A stretch of DNA of 39,411 nt from JANYJJ01 sp038241115 (GTDB taxonomy: Bacteria; Pseudomonadota; Gammaproteobacteria; Burkholderiales; Burkholderiaceae_C), in contig JBBRGA010000012.1 in the NCBI GenBank assembly GCA_038241115.1, positions 1-39,411 of the forward strand. The letters are read 5' to 3'. Position numbers and translations under genes: made by a program. Positions 1 to 7,971 of the stretch are shown piece by piece. The notes beneath the pieces are model-generated. The model worked only from the letters and a program-made list of their open reading frames with translations, searched no databases and was not told the DNA's origin. Each line of letters starts with the position of its first letter. Within the stretch, counting starts at the first letter, position 1.

Positions 1-1
1 T

Positions 2-910
2 CAACCTGAAGCGCTGGCCGCGCGCGCCAAAGCCAACGGTGTCGAGTTGTGGGCACTGACCGACCACGATGAGATTGACGGTCAAAAGCGCGCGTTGGAC
101 GCGGCCATGAACATTGGTTTGCCGTACCTCACCGGCACTGAAATTTCGGTGACTTTTGCGGGCTTGACGGTGCACATTGTTGGCCTCGGCTTCGACGCCT
201 CCAGCCCGGTGTTGCAGGCCGGCCTGGAAAGCACCCGCAGCGGCCGTGATGTGCGCGCTCAGGAAATGGGCGACGGTTTGGCCAAAGTGGGAATCAAGGG
301 CGCTTATGAGGGCGCCTTGCGCTATGTGAGCAACCCGTCTTTGATTTCGCGCACACACTTTGCGCGTTACTTGGTAGACAGCGGCGTCTGCTCAGACACG
401 CACGAAGTGTTTCGCAAATTTTTGGTGGAAGGCCGCCCCGGCTTTGTGCCGCACCGGTGGGCCGCTTTGGGCGACGCGGTGCACTGGATCACCGCAGCGG
501 GCGGCATTGCGGTCATTGCGCATCCCGGCCGCTACAAGTTCACCGCGAATGAAGAGTACGCGCTGTTCACCGAATTCATGGCTCACGGCGGGCAAGGCGT
601 CGAGGTCATCACCGGCAGCCACAACAGCGCCGACTTCGTCCGCTACACCGACACGGCGCTCGAGTTTGGCCTGATGGCTTCGCGCGGCAGCGACTTCCAC
701 AGCCCCGCTGAAAGCCGCATCGACTTGGGCAGCCTGCCCGTGTTGCCTGGCAAGCTGACGCCGGTGTGGGAGCCGCTCGCAGACCGTGTACATTTTCCCG
801 CGATCGCAACTGACGCGTCACCTGCTCCTGCTCTTGCTCCTGCTCCTGCTCCTGCTCCTGCTCTTGCTTCTGCGTCTGGTTCAGCGCCTGAGTTGCCACA
901 GCAGAACTGA
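2..910 (+). CDS. rnm: RNase AM / 3',5'-nucleotide bisphosphate phosphatase (PHP domain, YciV-type), 5'-truncated
   Basis: The reading frame is open from the first bases of the window, so the true start and the first His-rich PHP motif lie upstream. The visible part begins at PEALAARAK and runs into TDHDE, a PHP metal-binding motif. It continues with GTEIS, HIVGL, TRTHFAR-like SRTHFARYL, AHPGRY and GSDFH, in the order seen in E. coli YciV/RNase AM. That family hydrolyses 3',5'-bisphosphonucleotides and trims 5' ends of small structured RNAs using a metal cluster in the cytoplasm. The next gene downstream is yciO, a known partner of this family in E. coli. The last 30 or so residues are an Ala-Pro/Ala-Ser-rich tail encoded by a hexanucleotide repeat and lie beyond the catalytic domain. 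The family call is firm. The exact substrate is inferred from the family. Confidence 0.88.
   Translation, partial: QPEALAARAKANGVELWALTDHDEIDGQKRALDAAMNIGLPYLTGTEISVTFAGLTVHIVGLGFDASSPVLQAGLESTRSGRDVRAQEMGDGLAKVGIKGAYEGALRYVSNPSLISRTHFARYLVDSGVCSDTHEVFRKFLVEGRPGFVPHRWAALGDAVHWITAAGGIAVIAHPGRYKFTANEEYALFTEFMAHGGQGVEVITGSHNSADFVRYTDTALEFGLMASRGSDFHSPAESRIDLGSLPVLPGKLTPVWEPLADRVHFPAIATDASPAPALAPAPAPAPALASASGSAPELPQQN
822..869 (+). repeat. (CTGCTC)n hexanucleotide tandem repeat in coding sequence
   Basis: Eight consecutive hexamers of CTGCTC or TTGCTC/TTGCTT encode an alternating Ala-Pro tail at the C terminus of the PHP protein. The unit length is a multiple of three, so copy-number changes would lengthen or shorten the tail without a frameshift. 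Confidence 0.85.
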
Positions 911-943
911 GCGCTGCGTTGGCCTCATGACCACAATCAAGGC

Positions 944-1579
944 ATGCCAAAAGCGATCACCATTCACCCGGACAATCCGCAGCACCGCTTGTTGCTGCAA
1001 GCCGCGCAAGTTCTGCACGACGGCGGCATAGCGGCTGTACCCACCGATTCCAGCTACGCCTTGGTGTGCCGCCTGGACGACAAGTCCGCCGCCGAAAAAC
1101 TGCGCCGCATCCGCGGGGTAGACGACAAACACCACCTCACCCTGCTGTGCCGCGACTTGAGCGAATTGGCCGCCTACGCACGCGTCGACAACAAGCAGTA
1201 CCGGCTGCTCAAGCTGGGCACGCCGGGGCCTTTCACCTTCATTTTGGAAGCGACCAAAGAAGTACCGCGTCGCGTTTCGCACCCATCGCGCCGCACCATC
1301 GGTTTGCGCGTGCCTGACCACACCATGCTGCAAGAGTTGTTGACTGTGTTTGGCCAGCCGCTGCTCAGCACAACCTTGATCGCGCCGGGTGATACCGAAC
1401 CCATGAACGACGCGGAAGAAATTCGCGACCGCTTCAAAGGCCAACTTCAAGCAGTGGTCGATGCCGGCGCATGCGCCATGCAACCCACCACGGTGGTCGA
1501 CCTGTGCGGCGACGACCCAGTGATCGTTCGAGTCGGGCGCGGCGACCCCGCTGTGCTGGGTTTGACGGTCTCGGTTTGA
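944..1579 (+). CDS. yciO: YciO, Sua5/YrdC/YciO family protein
   Basis: This 211-residue protein matches YciO along its length. It opens with IHPDNPQ, followed by VPTDSSYAL, RIRGVDD, LLCRDLSEL, GPFTFIL, KEVPRR, TIGLRVPDH and QPTTVVDL. The fold is that of the threonylcarbamoyl-AMP synthase family (TsaC/Sua5). YciO is a separate subgroup, and its role in t6A synthesis is doubtful. The ATG at 944 is preceded by a short AAGG. It lies 33 nt after the PHP gene, so the two are probably cotranscribed. The protein is close to the E. coli length of 206 and is probably cytosolic. Assignment to YciO rather than TsaC rests on the KEVPRR block and the IHPDNPQ start. Confidence 0.9.
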   Translation: MPKAITIHPDNPQHRLLLQAAQVLHDGGIAAVPTDSSYALVCRLDDKSAAEKLRRIRGVDDKHHLTLLCRDLSELAAYARVDNKQYRLLKLGTPGPFTFILEATKEVPRRVSHPSRRTIGLRVPDHTMLQELLTVFGQPLLSTTLIAPGDTEPMNDAEEIRDRFKGQLQAVVDAGACAMQPTTVVDLCGDDPVIVRVGRGDPAVLGLTVSV

Positions 1580-1581
1580 TG

Positions 1582-1597
1582 CGCTCAGTTTTGAGCG
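1582..1597 (+). terminator. Weak hairpin after yciO
   Basis: CGCTCA and TGAGCG form a 6-bp stem around GTTT just after the yciO stop, between convergent genes. Only two Ts follow, so terminator activity is uncertain. Confidence 0.3.
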
Positions 1598-1609
1598 TTC
1601 AAGATGGCG

Positions 1610-1984
1610 TCAAGGCGCCGGCTGTGCAGGCTTTAGAGCCGACACCACGCGCTGAGCGCTGAAACCCACCTGCGGTTGGCCGCGCACCACGATCACCGGT
1701 GTGCCAGGTGCGAGCAGCGCTCGATATTGCGCAGCGCAGGCGACGTCGCGTTCGACAAAGCACTCGGTAAAGGGAACGTTTTGTGCGGTGAACCAGGCGC
1801 GCGCTTTCTCGCAGAAGACGCATGTCACCGAAGAAATCATTTGAATGTCACCAGGCTTGGCCCTGGCCGCCGCGTCATGGCCCAAACTCCGCGCCGACCA
1901 CATCTGCAGAACCTGCGTGGCGCTCCAAACCGCCAGCAGAATCAGCGCCAGTGAACCAAAACGGCGAATCAAGGCAGCGTTCAT
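1610..1984 (-). CDS. Membrane-anchored glutaredoxin-like thiol-disulfide protein
   Basis: The protein has 124 residues. Residues about 6-27 are a hydrophobic segment (SLALILLAVW) after an Arg pair, which suggests a single N-terminal membrane anchor or uncleaved signal. A small thioredoxin-fold domain follows, with the active site CVFC in VTCVFCEKAR, then the glutaredoxin-type cis-Pro region GTPVIVV. The CXXC points to redox activity on protein thiols, possibly facing the periplasm, but the partner is unknown. The ATG at 1984 was chosen because it lies 10 nt after the stop of the Rid gene and starts just before the hydrophobic segment. Longer in-frame starts would run back into that gene. It is the last gene of the minus-strand run. 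Confidence 0.75.
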   Translation of the reverse strand: MNAALIRRFGSLALILLAVWSATQVLQMWSARSLGHDAAARAKPGDIQMISSVTCVFCEKARAWFTAQNVPFTECFVERDVACAAQYRALLAPGTPVIVVRGQPQVGFSAQRVVSALKPAQPAP

Positions 1985-1994
1985 CAGGACAACT

Positions 1995-2360
1995 TCAGGC
2001 ACCGGCCGCGATGGCAGCCGTGACAACAATTTCAATGCGAAAGCCGGGCTGTGCCAGCGCCGCTTGCACCGTCGCACGCGGCGGCGCATCGCCCAGCGCC
2101 ACCCAGTCGTCCCACACTGAGTTCATGCCCGCAAAGTCAGCCATATCGGCCAAAAATATCTGCGCCATCAGGATGTGCGCTTTGTCGGTGCCGGCTTCTT
2201 GCAAAAACTTGTCGATCATCGCCAGCACCTGCGCCGTCTGGCCTTCAATGTTTTGCGTCAGATCGTTCGGCACCTGCCCCGCCAGATAGACCGTGCGGTT
2301 GAAAACGGCCATTTCCGACAATCGGTCGCCGACATGAAATCGTTTCAATCCTTGTGTCAT
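1995..2360 (-). CDS. Rid-family protein, YoaB-like
   Basis: This 121-residue protein has the YjgF/YER057c/UK114 (Rid) fold and is closest to E. coli YoaB. Recognisable blocks are VYLAGQVP, AQIFLADMADFAGMN, WDDWV and PPRATVQAAL. Canonical RidA enzymes carry a catalytic Arg in a VEVARLP segment. Here the aligned segment reads VQAALAQ, so that Arg is missing, as in YoaB. Enamine/imine deaminase activity should therefore not be assumed. Its ATG overlaps the TGA of plsY in an ATGA at 2357-2360, implying translational coupling. Cytosolic, probably a trimer by family. Confidence 0.85.
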   Translation of the reverse strand: MTQGLKRFHVGDRLSEMAVFNRTVYLAGQVPNDLTQNIEGQTAQVLAMIDKFLQEAGTDKAHILMAQIFLADMADFAGMNSVWDDWVALGDAPPRATVQAALAQPGFRIEIVVTAAIAAGA

Positions 2361-3043
2361 TTTTTGCCCTGATGCCGAGTGTGTCTGCTCTTGTAAAGCG
2401 GCTGTGCCGTCGTTGCAGCGCCTGCTTTCTGCCCCAGGCGGCTTTCGGTGCCTGTGAGCAATTTCTTGATGTTGGCGCTGTGCCGCCAAACCAGCAACAA
2501 GCCCATCAAAACCGAAGCCCAAGCCAGCGGGCCGCCGCCCCAGATCAGCACTTGATAAAACGGCGCGAACACCGCTGACACTATCGACGCCAGCGACGAG
2601 TAGCGAAAAAAGAACGCCACGATCGCCCAGGTGGCCAGCGTCGCCAAGCCCAGCAAAGGGTTGAACCCAAACAACACACCGGCAGCTGTGGCGACGCCTT
2701 TGCCGCCTTCAAACTTGAAGAAAACCGGCCACAGGTGGCCCAGAAATGCAGCAAGCCCAACCAGCGCCATCGTGCCTTCTTCCAAACCAAACGGCGCGCC
2801 AAATTGGGCCACGCACCAGACCGGCAAGAAGCCCTTCAGCGCATCCAGCAGCAGCGTCAACACGGCCGCCAGCTTGCTGCCGGAGCGCAGCACATTGGTG
2901 GCGCCCGGGTTGCCCGAGCCGTAGCTGCGCGGATCGTTCAAGCCCATCAGGTGACTGACGATGACCGCGAAAGAAAGCGAGCCCATCAGGTAGGCGGCCA
3001 AGGTGGCCAGGGCGGGAGCAAAACTTTGCATAAGCGCTTGCAT
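2357..3043 (-). CDS. plsY: Glycerol-3-phosphate acyltransferase PlsY
   Basis: This integral membrane enzyme transfers the acyl group from acyl-phosphate to glycerol-3-phosphate, the first step of phospholipid synthesis. The family motifs are present: LMGSLSFAVIVS near the N terminus, GSGNPGATNVLR for phosphate binding, FEGGKGVATAAGV, and a C-terminal NIKKLLTGTES. Several hydrophobic helices lie between them. At 228 residues it is slightly longer than E. coli PlsY (205), mostly through a C-terminal tail. The ATG at 3043 is 17 nt after the YbaK stop. An ATG at 3031 is also possible, since neither has a clear Shine-Dalgarno. The stop overlaps the start of the Rid gene. Confidence 0.93.
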   Translation of the reverse strand: MQALMQSFAPALATLAAYLMGSLSFAVIVSHLMGLNDPRSYGSGNPGATNVLRSGSKLAAVLTLLLDALKGFLPVWCVAQFGAPFGLEEGTMALVGLAAFLGHLWPVFFKFEGGKGVATAAGVLFGFNPLLGLATLATWAIVAFFFRYSSLASIVSAVFAPFYQVLIWGGGPLAWASVLMGLLLVWRHSANIKKLLTGTESRLGQKAGAATTAQPLYKSRHTRHQGKK

Positions 3044-3060
3044 TTGAAGGAACCAATGAA

Positions 3061-3588
3061 CTAGCGCTGCGATGTTTTTCCGCCCGGTGGCGGTGGCGGC
3101 CCGCCGATGGCGCACTGCACAGGCCGCGCACCCAACAGCGTGACCAAAACTTTGGGATCAACGCCCACCAAATAGCCGCGCTGACCACCGTTGATGAAGA
3201 TCAGCGGCAACTCGAGCACGGTGCTTTCGACATAAACGGGCATGGCTTTTTTCGTGCCAAATGGCGAGGTGCCACCCACCATGTAGCCGCTGTGGCGCTG
3301 GGCCACATCCGGTTTGCAGTTCTGCACTTTTTTGACGCCGATTTGGCGCGCCAAATTTTTGGTGCTGACCTGACAGTCGCCGTGCATCAGCACGATCATC
3401 GGCTGAGCGGCGTCGTCTTCCATCACCAGTGTTTTGACAACCTGGTGCTCGCTGACATCGAGCTGGCGCGCCGATTCGGTGGTGCCGCCATTTTCAACAT
3501 AGTCGTACAAATGCTCGCTGTAAATCACCGCGCGCCGCTTCAGCAATTGTGTGGCCGGGGTCTCGCTGGCGTGGTCTTTTTTGCTCAT
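3061..3588 (-). CDS. ybaK: Cys-tRNA(Pro)/Cys-tRNA(Cys) deacylase YbaK
   Basis: A single-domain trans-editing factor of the YbaK/EbsC family. By family it hydrolyses Cys mischarged on tRNA-Pro. The domain runs from about residue 15 to 160. It includes EHQVVKTLVM with the conserved Lys, GDCQVSTKNLAR, GYMVGGTSPFGTKK and FINGGQRGYLVGVDP. The length of 175 residues exceeds E. coli YbaK (159) through a C-terminal Pro/Gly-rich tail (GPPPPPGGK). The ATG at 3588 lies 17 nt after the aldo/keto reductase stop and starts a short charged leader (MSKKDHAS). An upstream in-frame start would overlap that gene. Confidence 0.92.
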   Translation of the reverse strand: MSKKDHASETPATQLLKRRAVIYSEHLYDYVENGGTTESARQLDVSEHQVVKTLVMEDDAAQPMIVLMHGDCQVSTKNLARQIGVKKVQNCKPDVAQRHSGYMVGGTSPFGTKKAMPVYVESTVLELPLIFINGGQRGYLVGVDPKVLVTLLGARPVQCAIGGPPPPPGGKTSQR

Positions 3589-3604
3589 CAGATGCACATG
3601 AAAT

Positions 3605-4675
3605 TTACTGCGCGGGATCGCGAATCTTCCAGCGTACGGCGTCAATCTCGGCCAACAACTCCGCAGGCAAAACAGTTCCCCAAGCGTCGATATTTTCGTC
3701 GAGTTGCGCCTTGGTGGTCACGCCAATGATGGTGCTGGCCACACGCCAATTGGTGTAGCAAAACGCCAGCGCCAAGGCGGTGGGCGTAAGGCCGTGTTTG
3801 CGGGCCAGGGCGTTGTACAGGCGGCCCGCCTCGAAGGCTTCGGGGCGATTCCAGCGCTGCGCTTTGAAGGCATCGAACAACGACAATCGGCCGTCGGCTT
3901 TGCCGGTGTCGTCGTACTTGCCGGTGAGCACGCCAAAACCCAAAGGCGAATAGGCCAACAACGACACGCCTTCGCGGTGCAGGGTTTCGTCCAGGCCGTT
4001 GTCTACCGTGCGGTTCACCAAGGCGTATGGGTTTTGCGTGCTGACGATGCGCGGCAGTCCGTGCTGCTCGGCCAGCTTCACAAACTCGCTCACGCCCCAG
4101 GGTGTCTCGTTCGACAAACCGATGTGGCGCACCTTGCCGGCTTTCACCAACCCGCCCAAGGCCTCGAGTTGCGCATGGATGGAAGTGAAGGCTTTGTCTT
4201 TGGTGGGATCGAAATACAGCGGCCCGAAAAGTGGCGCGTTGCGGTTGGGCCAGTGAATTTGGTAAAGGTCGATCACGTCGGTTTGCAGCCTTTTGAGGCT
4301 GGCATCACAAGCCTGGACAAACTCGGCAGGCGTGACGTTGGCACTGCCGCTGCGCACCCAGTCCATGTTGCGCGAGGGCCCGGCTACTTTGGTGGCCAAC
4401 ACCACTTTCTGGCGCACGCCGGGACGGCTGGCAAACCAGTTACCGATGATGACTTCTGTAGCGCCATAGGTTTCGCGGCGCGCGGGCACGGCGTACATCT
4501 CAGCGGTGTCAATGAAGTTGACGCCGCGCGCCAGCGAATGGTCCAGCAGTGAGTGCGAAGCTGCTTCACCGACCTGCTCACCAAAGGTCATGGTGCCCAA
4601 GCAAATGGGGCCAACGCTCAGGTCGCTGCGTCCCAATGGAACGCGCGGAAACTCTTTGGCTGAAGTTGTGTTCAT
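3605..4675 (-). CDS. tas: Tas-like NADP(H)-dependent aldo/keto reductase
   Basis: This 356-residue TIM-barrel oxidoreductase resembles E. coli Tas (346 aa) along its length. The AKR catalytic tetrad is visible as Asp in INFIDTAEMY-type FIDTAEMY, the Tyr of that motif, Lys in VLATKV and His in LYQIHWPNR. The Tas-like segments VPARRETYG, GLSNETPWGV and SYSPLGFGVLTGKY-type YSPLGFGVLTGKY also occur. It probably reduces small carbonyls with NADPH; the physiological substrate is unknown. The ATG at 4675 gives MNTTSAKEF. The frame stays open further upstream but would run into the neighbouring membrane-protein gene. It shares the minus-strand run with ybaK-plsY, with a 16-nt gap. Confidence 0.9.
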   Translation of the reverse strand: MNTTSAKEFPRVPLGRSDLSVGPICLGTMTFGEQVGEAASHSLLDHSLARGVNFIDTAEMYAVPARRETYGATEVIIGNWFASRPGVRQKVVLATKVAGPSRNMDWVRSGSANVTPAEFVQACDASLKRLQTDVIDLYQIHWPNRNAPLFGPLYFDPTKDKAFTSIHAQLEALGGLVKAGKVRHIGLSNETPWGVSEFVKLAEQHGLPRIVSTQNPYALVNRTVDNGLDETLHREGVSLLAYSPLGFGVLTGKYDDTGKADGRLSLFDAFKAQRWNRPEAFEAGRLYNALARKHGLTPTALALAFCYTNWRVASTIIGVTTKAQLDENIDAWGTVLPAELLAEIDAVRWKIRDPAQ

Positions 4676-4715
4676 GCGCTCAAGTTTAAGGCGGCGCCCG
4701 ACACGGCTTGACATG

Positions 4716-4736
4716 CCAACGCCTCTGAGGCGTTGG
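4716..4736. terminator. Perfect 8-bp hairpin between the ligase-like gene and the tas-like gene
   Basis: CCAACGCC and GGCGTTGG flank a five-base loop directly after the stop of the minus-strand membrane-protein gene. There is no T tract on either side, so it may be a processing or mRNA-end-protecting hairpin rather than a classical intrinsic terminator. Confidence 0.45.
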
Positions 4737-4743
4737 GAGTTGC

Positions 4744-6126
4744 CTACGGTTCGGTTGCAGTCACAGACACGCGGTCGGTGCGACTTCGAGCTTGCTGCCC
4801 AGCGAGGCTGCCGGCGATCAAGATCGCCGGGAAAAAGATGAAGGAATTCATGAGCGCGTCCAGCATGGCCAGTGCAACGAGGGTGGCCAACAGCAGGGGC
4901 ATGGCGTTGGCTTGCCAACCCGATGCAAGTGGTGCCTCCCAGGCCGCGCGCAGCGCAGGCCATAGAACCGACCCGAAACAAAGCACCAGACCCACCGCGC
5001 CAAACTGCCCCAGCAGCAGCATGGCCAAGCCCCACGGCCGCGTGCTTTTGGCGCGCCACCAATCCCACTGCGCCGATCCCACGACCGGATTCGCTCTGAT
5101 TTCCGCGAGCAGTTTTTGGTCTTGCGAGATTCGCCAGGTGAAGGAGCCGCGACCCGCCGCACGGAACATGTTCACCACGCTTTGACCCCACGCCGTGCCC
5201 TTGCCGATGTGATTGATGGGAATCACACCAGACGCATAGACCGCGGCGCTGAGCGTGATGGTGCCCATCGTTATCAGGACAACGAGCCGCGTTCGCACGA
5301 ATTGGCTGCTCGACAGCAGCATGACGCCAACAATCATCAACAGCAGCGACCCGATCGATTGAGCCGCAACGGCCATCGACACAGCAACGATTGCCGCCAC
5401 CAGCGCGATTTTTCGGGAGCGACCAGGCGGCAACGCTGCGCACCGCCAAACGGCGACCAGAGCGCACAGCGATACCCACATTCCAAACTGGTTGCCATGC
5501 TCAAAAAAGCCCAGTGGTCGAAATCCAAAGTAGCGCTCGGCGCCGTCTGCCCTGAATGGGTGGACCTCGTATAAAAACCCGTAAGCAACAGGCCCCATCA
5601 ACCCCTCGTAAAGGCTGAACGGCAGGCAGGCCAGCGCGGAATAAGTCAAAGCCCGCAACATCAACCATTGGCCCTCGGCGTGCGCAAAGTACAGCCGGGC
5701 CAGCAACCACGGCAAGCCCCAGCAGCCCAGCAGGTAGGCAGTGGAAACAAACCCAGCAGGTTGAGGGTCAGCAACGACCACAAGCGATTGCACCCAAGGC
5801 CAGGCGCACCACGCCAGCATGGGCGCGTCGGCCAAACGCGGCCTGAAAGCGAAAAGCGCTTTGGCATCGAAGACCGCTGCGCCACAAAGCGCTGCGAAAG
5901 GCGCAACCCACGCCTTTGTCAACAGCATGTTTGATGAAGTCGCTAGGCCCGTGATCCAGAATGGAAATATGGATTCGGCCGAGCCTGCGGGATAGTTGCC
6001 AACAGGCAAGAAAACCCAGCCACTCAGCAACACTGCGAGCGTTGCCACCGGTGGTTTGAGGGCTTTGAAAGCACCGATTGCCAAAATGAAAAAACCGATG
6101 AAAACCGCGGTGACTTCAAGGTGCAT
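4744..6126 (-). CDS. O-antigen ligase/polymerase-like polytopic membrane protein (Wzy_C type)
   Basis: The protein has 460 residues with roughly 10-12 hydrophobic segments from the N terminus (VFIGFFILAIGAF) to the C terminus. Two features suggest the WaaL/Wzy superfamily. One is a mid-protein FRPLGFFEHGNQFGMW, reminiscent of the G-FGHPN loop. The other is a periplasmic-loop segment SFTWRISQDQKLLAEIRANPVVG, split here as the W-R and hPhhG pattern of that family. Such proteins join glycans to lipid A or to proteins, or polymerise them. No glycosyltransferase or LPS gene is nearby, so the acceptor is unknown. It lies 18 nt after the acyl-CoA synthetase stop and is probably cotranscribed with it. 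A generic polytopic membrane protein is the alternative. Confidence 0.6.
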   Translation of the reverse strand: MHLEVTAVFIGFFILAIGAFKALKPPVATLAVLLSGWVFLPVGNYPAGSAESIFPFWITGLATSSNMLLTKAWVAPFAALCGAAVFDAKALFAFRPRLADAPMLAWCAWPWVQSLVVVADPQPAGFVSTAYLLGCWGLPWLLARLYFAHAEGQWLMLRALTYSALACLPFSLYEGLMGPVAYGFLYEVHPFRADGAERYFGFRPLGFFEHGNQFGMWVSLCALVAVWRCAALPPGRSRKIALVAAIVAVSMAVAAQSIGSLLLMIVGVMLLSSSQFVRTRLVVLITMGTITLSAAVYASGVIPINHIGKGTAWGQSVVNMFRAAGRGSFTWRISQDQKLLAEIRANPVVGSAQWDWWRAKSTRPWGLAMLLLGQFGAVGLVLCFGSVLWPALRAAWEAPLASGWQANAMPLLLATLVALAMLDALMNSFIFFPAILIAGSLAGQQARSRTDRVSVTATEP

Positions 6127-6144
6127 GGTTTGAGTGGAAGGCGA

Positions 6145-7866
6145 TCACACCCTTTGCAGACTCAGCGACGACTGAGCCCTGGCCTCTTCCTGCAGCCGCA
6201 ACACGCGCCGCTGCACTTTGCCGGTGGTGGTCATGGGCAGCGCATCGATGAACTCGATTTCTTTGGGGTATTCATACGGTGCCAACTGGCCGCGCACGTG
6301 GGCTTGCAGTGCTGCCACCAATTCGTTGCTGGCCGCGAATCCCTCGGCCAGCACCACATAGGCTTTGACCACTGCCCCGCGTTCGGCATCGGGTTTGGGC
6401 ACGACCGCGGCATTCGCCACGGCAGGGTGTTTGACAAGGCAGTTTTCAATCTCACTGGGGCCGATGCGGTAGCCCGCGGCTTTGAACAAATCATCGCTTC
6501 GACCCTGGTACCAAAAATAGCCGTCGGCATCGATCACCGCCTTGTCGCCCGTGCGGCACCAGCTGTCAGCGCTGTCGCCCGTGAACTTGCCAAGCGTGGC
6601 GGCTTCGTTTTTCCAATAGCCCAAAAAGAACACCGGATCCGCATCGCCGTGGACGTCTCGGCTGTGTACGGCCACATCGCCTGGCATGCCGGCATTGCAC
6701 GGGAAGCCGTCGTCATCTATGACCGCGATGCGGTGACCCGGGTAAGGCTTTCCCATGCTGCCGGGCCGCGCCGGCCAAAGTCGCGCGCAGTTGCCGACGA
6801 TGTAGTTGATTTCGGTTTGACCAAACATCTCATTCACGGTGACGCCGAGTTGCTGCTCGCAGTAATTGAAAACCGCGTCTCCGACGGCTTCACCGGCACT
6901 CATGACGGCTTGCAACGTCAGCCGATAGCGGGTTCTTGGCGCGGGCACCGCTTTCATCATGGCTTTGAGCGCAGTGGGAAACAAAAAGGTGTGGGTGACC
7001 GCGTGACGCTGCATCAGTTCGAAGGCCACCTCGGCCGAAAAGCGGCCTTGGAAACCAACGATTTCGCGACCGAAATAAAGCGTCGGCAGCAAGGCGTCCA
7101 TCAAGCCACCGGTCCAGGCCCAATCGGCAGGCGACCAGAACACAGCGGAAGATTCGATGCGTGCATCAAACGGGTCAAAGCCAAACCAGTTCTGGCTGGC
7201 GACGAAGCCTGGCAAGTTGCCGATCAGCGCTCGGTGCGCAAGCAACGCACCCTTGGGTTGGCCGGTGGTGCCGCTGGTGTAGATCAGCACTGCCGCGTCA
7301 TCGGCTTTGGTTTTCACCGCGGCAAAGCGGGCCGATTCACGGGCCAGCGAGGTGTCCCAATCGATGTCCCCCTGGCCGCAAGCCAAACCCACCGCCAGCA
7401 CCGTACGCAGGCCGGGGCAGTGCGCTCGCGCGGCCGTCAATGGCGCTATGGCGCTCTCGCAAACGATGGCCACGCACGCCTCGCTGTGGTTGATGCGGTA
7501 CGAAAGCGCCTCAGGACCAAAAAGCATGGACAAGGGCATGGCCACCGCACCGAGCTGGTAGATGGCCATGTGCGCCACGGCGGCCTCAAAGCGCTGCGGC
7601 ATCACCACAGCCACCCGGTCACCACGCACCACGCCCATGCGGCGCAGGGCGTTGGACAAACGGTTGGCGGCTTGCTGCAAGTCGAGATAGCAGTGGTTGC
7701 GGCGGCTGCCGTCCTCATGCTCATAGCGGATGGCAATGGCATGCGGCGTCTGTCGCGCCCACCTGCCGCAGCACACCTCGGCGATGTTGAAACACACGGG
7801 GACTTGCCAGCGAAACCGGCGGTGAATGTCGGCGTGGACGTCGTTGATGACCTGATTGGATTGCAT
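6145..7866 (-). CDS. AMP-forming acyl-CoA synthetase (short/medium-chain, ACSM-like)
   Basis: A 573-residue adenylate-forming ligase that would activate a carboxylic acid to acyl-AMP and then acyl-CoA. Motifs in order: the P-loop IYTSGTTGQPKG, the aromatic-rich WSPADWAWTGGLMDAL, NEMFGQTEINY, WCRTGDKAVIDADGY, GRSDDLFKAAGYRIGP, and the C-terminal LPMTTTGKVQRR with the catalytic Lys. The DWAWTGG and GQTEIN segments resemble medium-chain or acetyl/propionyl-type synthetases rather than long-chain FadD. The exact substrate is not readable. ATG at 7866 was chosen over an upstream start because the region before it is the divergent intergenic space shared with the HD-GYP-like gene. It heads the seven-gene minus-strand run. 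Confidence 0.88.
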   Translation of the reverse strand: MQSNQVINDVHADIHRRFRWQVPVCFNIAEVCCGRWARQTPHAIAIRYEHEDGSRRNHCYLDLQQAANRLSNALRRMGVVRGDRVAVVMPQRFEAAVAHMAIYQLGAVAMPLSMLFGPEALSYRINHSEACVAIVCESAIAPLTAARAHCPGLRTVLAVGLACGQGDIDWDTSLARESARFAAVKTKADDAAVLIYTSGTTGQPKGALLAHRALIGNLPGFVASQNWFGFDPFDARIESSAVFWSPADWAWTGGLMDALLPTLYFGREIVGFQGRFSAEVAFELMQRHAVTHTFLFPTALKAMMKAVPAPRTRYRLTLQAVMSAGEAVGDAVFNYCEQQLGVTVNEMFGQTEINYIVGNCARLWPARPGSMGKPYPGHRIAVIDDDGFPCNAGMPGDVAVHSRDVHGDADPVFFLGYWKNEAATLGKFTGDSADSWCRTGDKAVIDADGYFWYQGRSDDLFKAAGYRIGPSEIENCLVKHPAVANAAVVPKPDAERGAVVKAYVVLAEGFAASNELVAALQAHVRGQLAPYEYPKEIEFIDALPMTTTGKVQRRVLRLQEEARAQSSLSLQRV

Positions 7867-7932
7867 GGTGATAAAGCTTAAGCGACGGCCCAGTGCTGCC
7901 GATAAACCCACGTCAGCGGTCTTCGCAGCTTG

Positions 7933-7952
7933 TCAACTCAACTCAACTCAAC
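7933..7952 (+). repeat. (TCAAC)x4 pentanucleotide tandem repeat
   Basis: Four perfect TCAAC units end 19 nt before the ATG of the HD-GYP-like gene, in the divergent intergenic region. The unit length is not a multiple of three, so copy-number change would alter promoter or leader spacing. It would also change the frame of a possible upstream TTG start at 7930. Confidence 0.9.
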
Positions 7953-7971
7953 CCACTTCATTCATCCCACC

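Noticed and set aside
786..1031. Leucine-run frame over the hexanucleotide repeat
   Set aside because: Produced by reading the CTGCTC repeat in another frame; it crosses the end of the PHP gene and the start of yciO.
4676..5479. Upstream in-frame extension of the Tas-like gene
   Set aside because: The frame is open only by chance and overlaps the membrane-protein gene; similarity to Tas starts at ATG 4675.
6121..7881. A 586-codon open frame on the plus strand opposite the acyl-CoA synthetase
   Set aside because: It is the complement of a gene with all catalytic motifs, is His/Arg/Gly-rich, and matches no family; a high-GC shadow.
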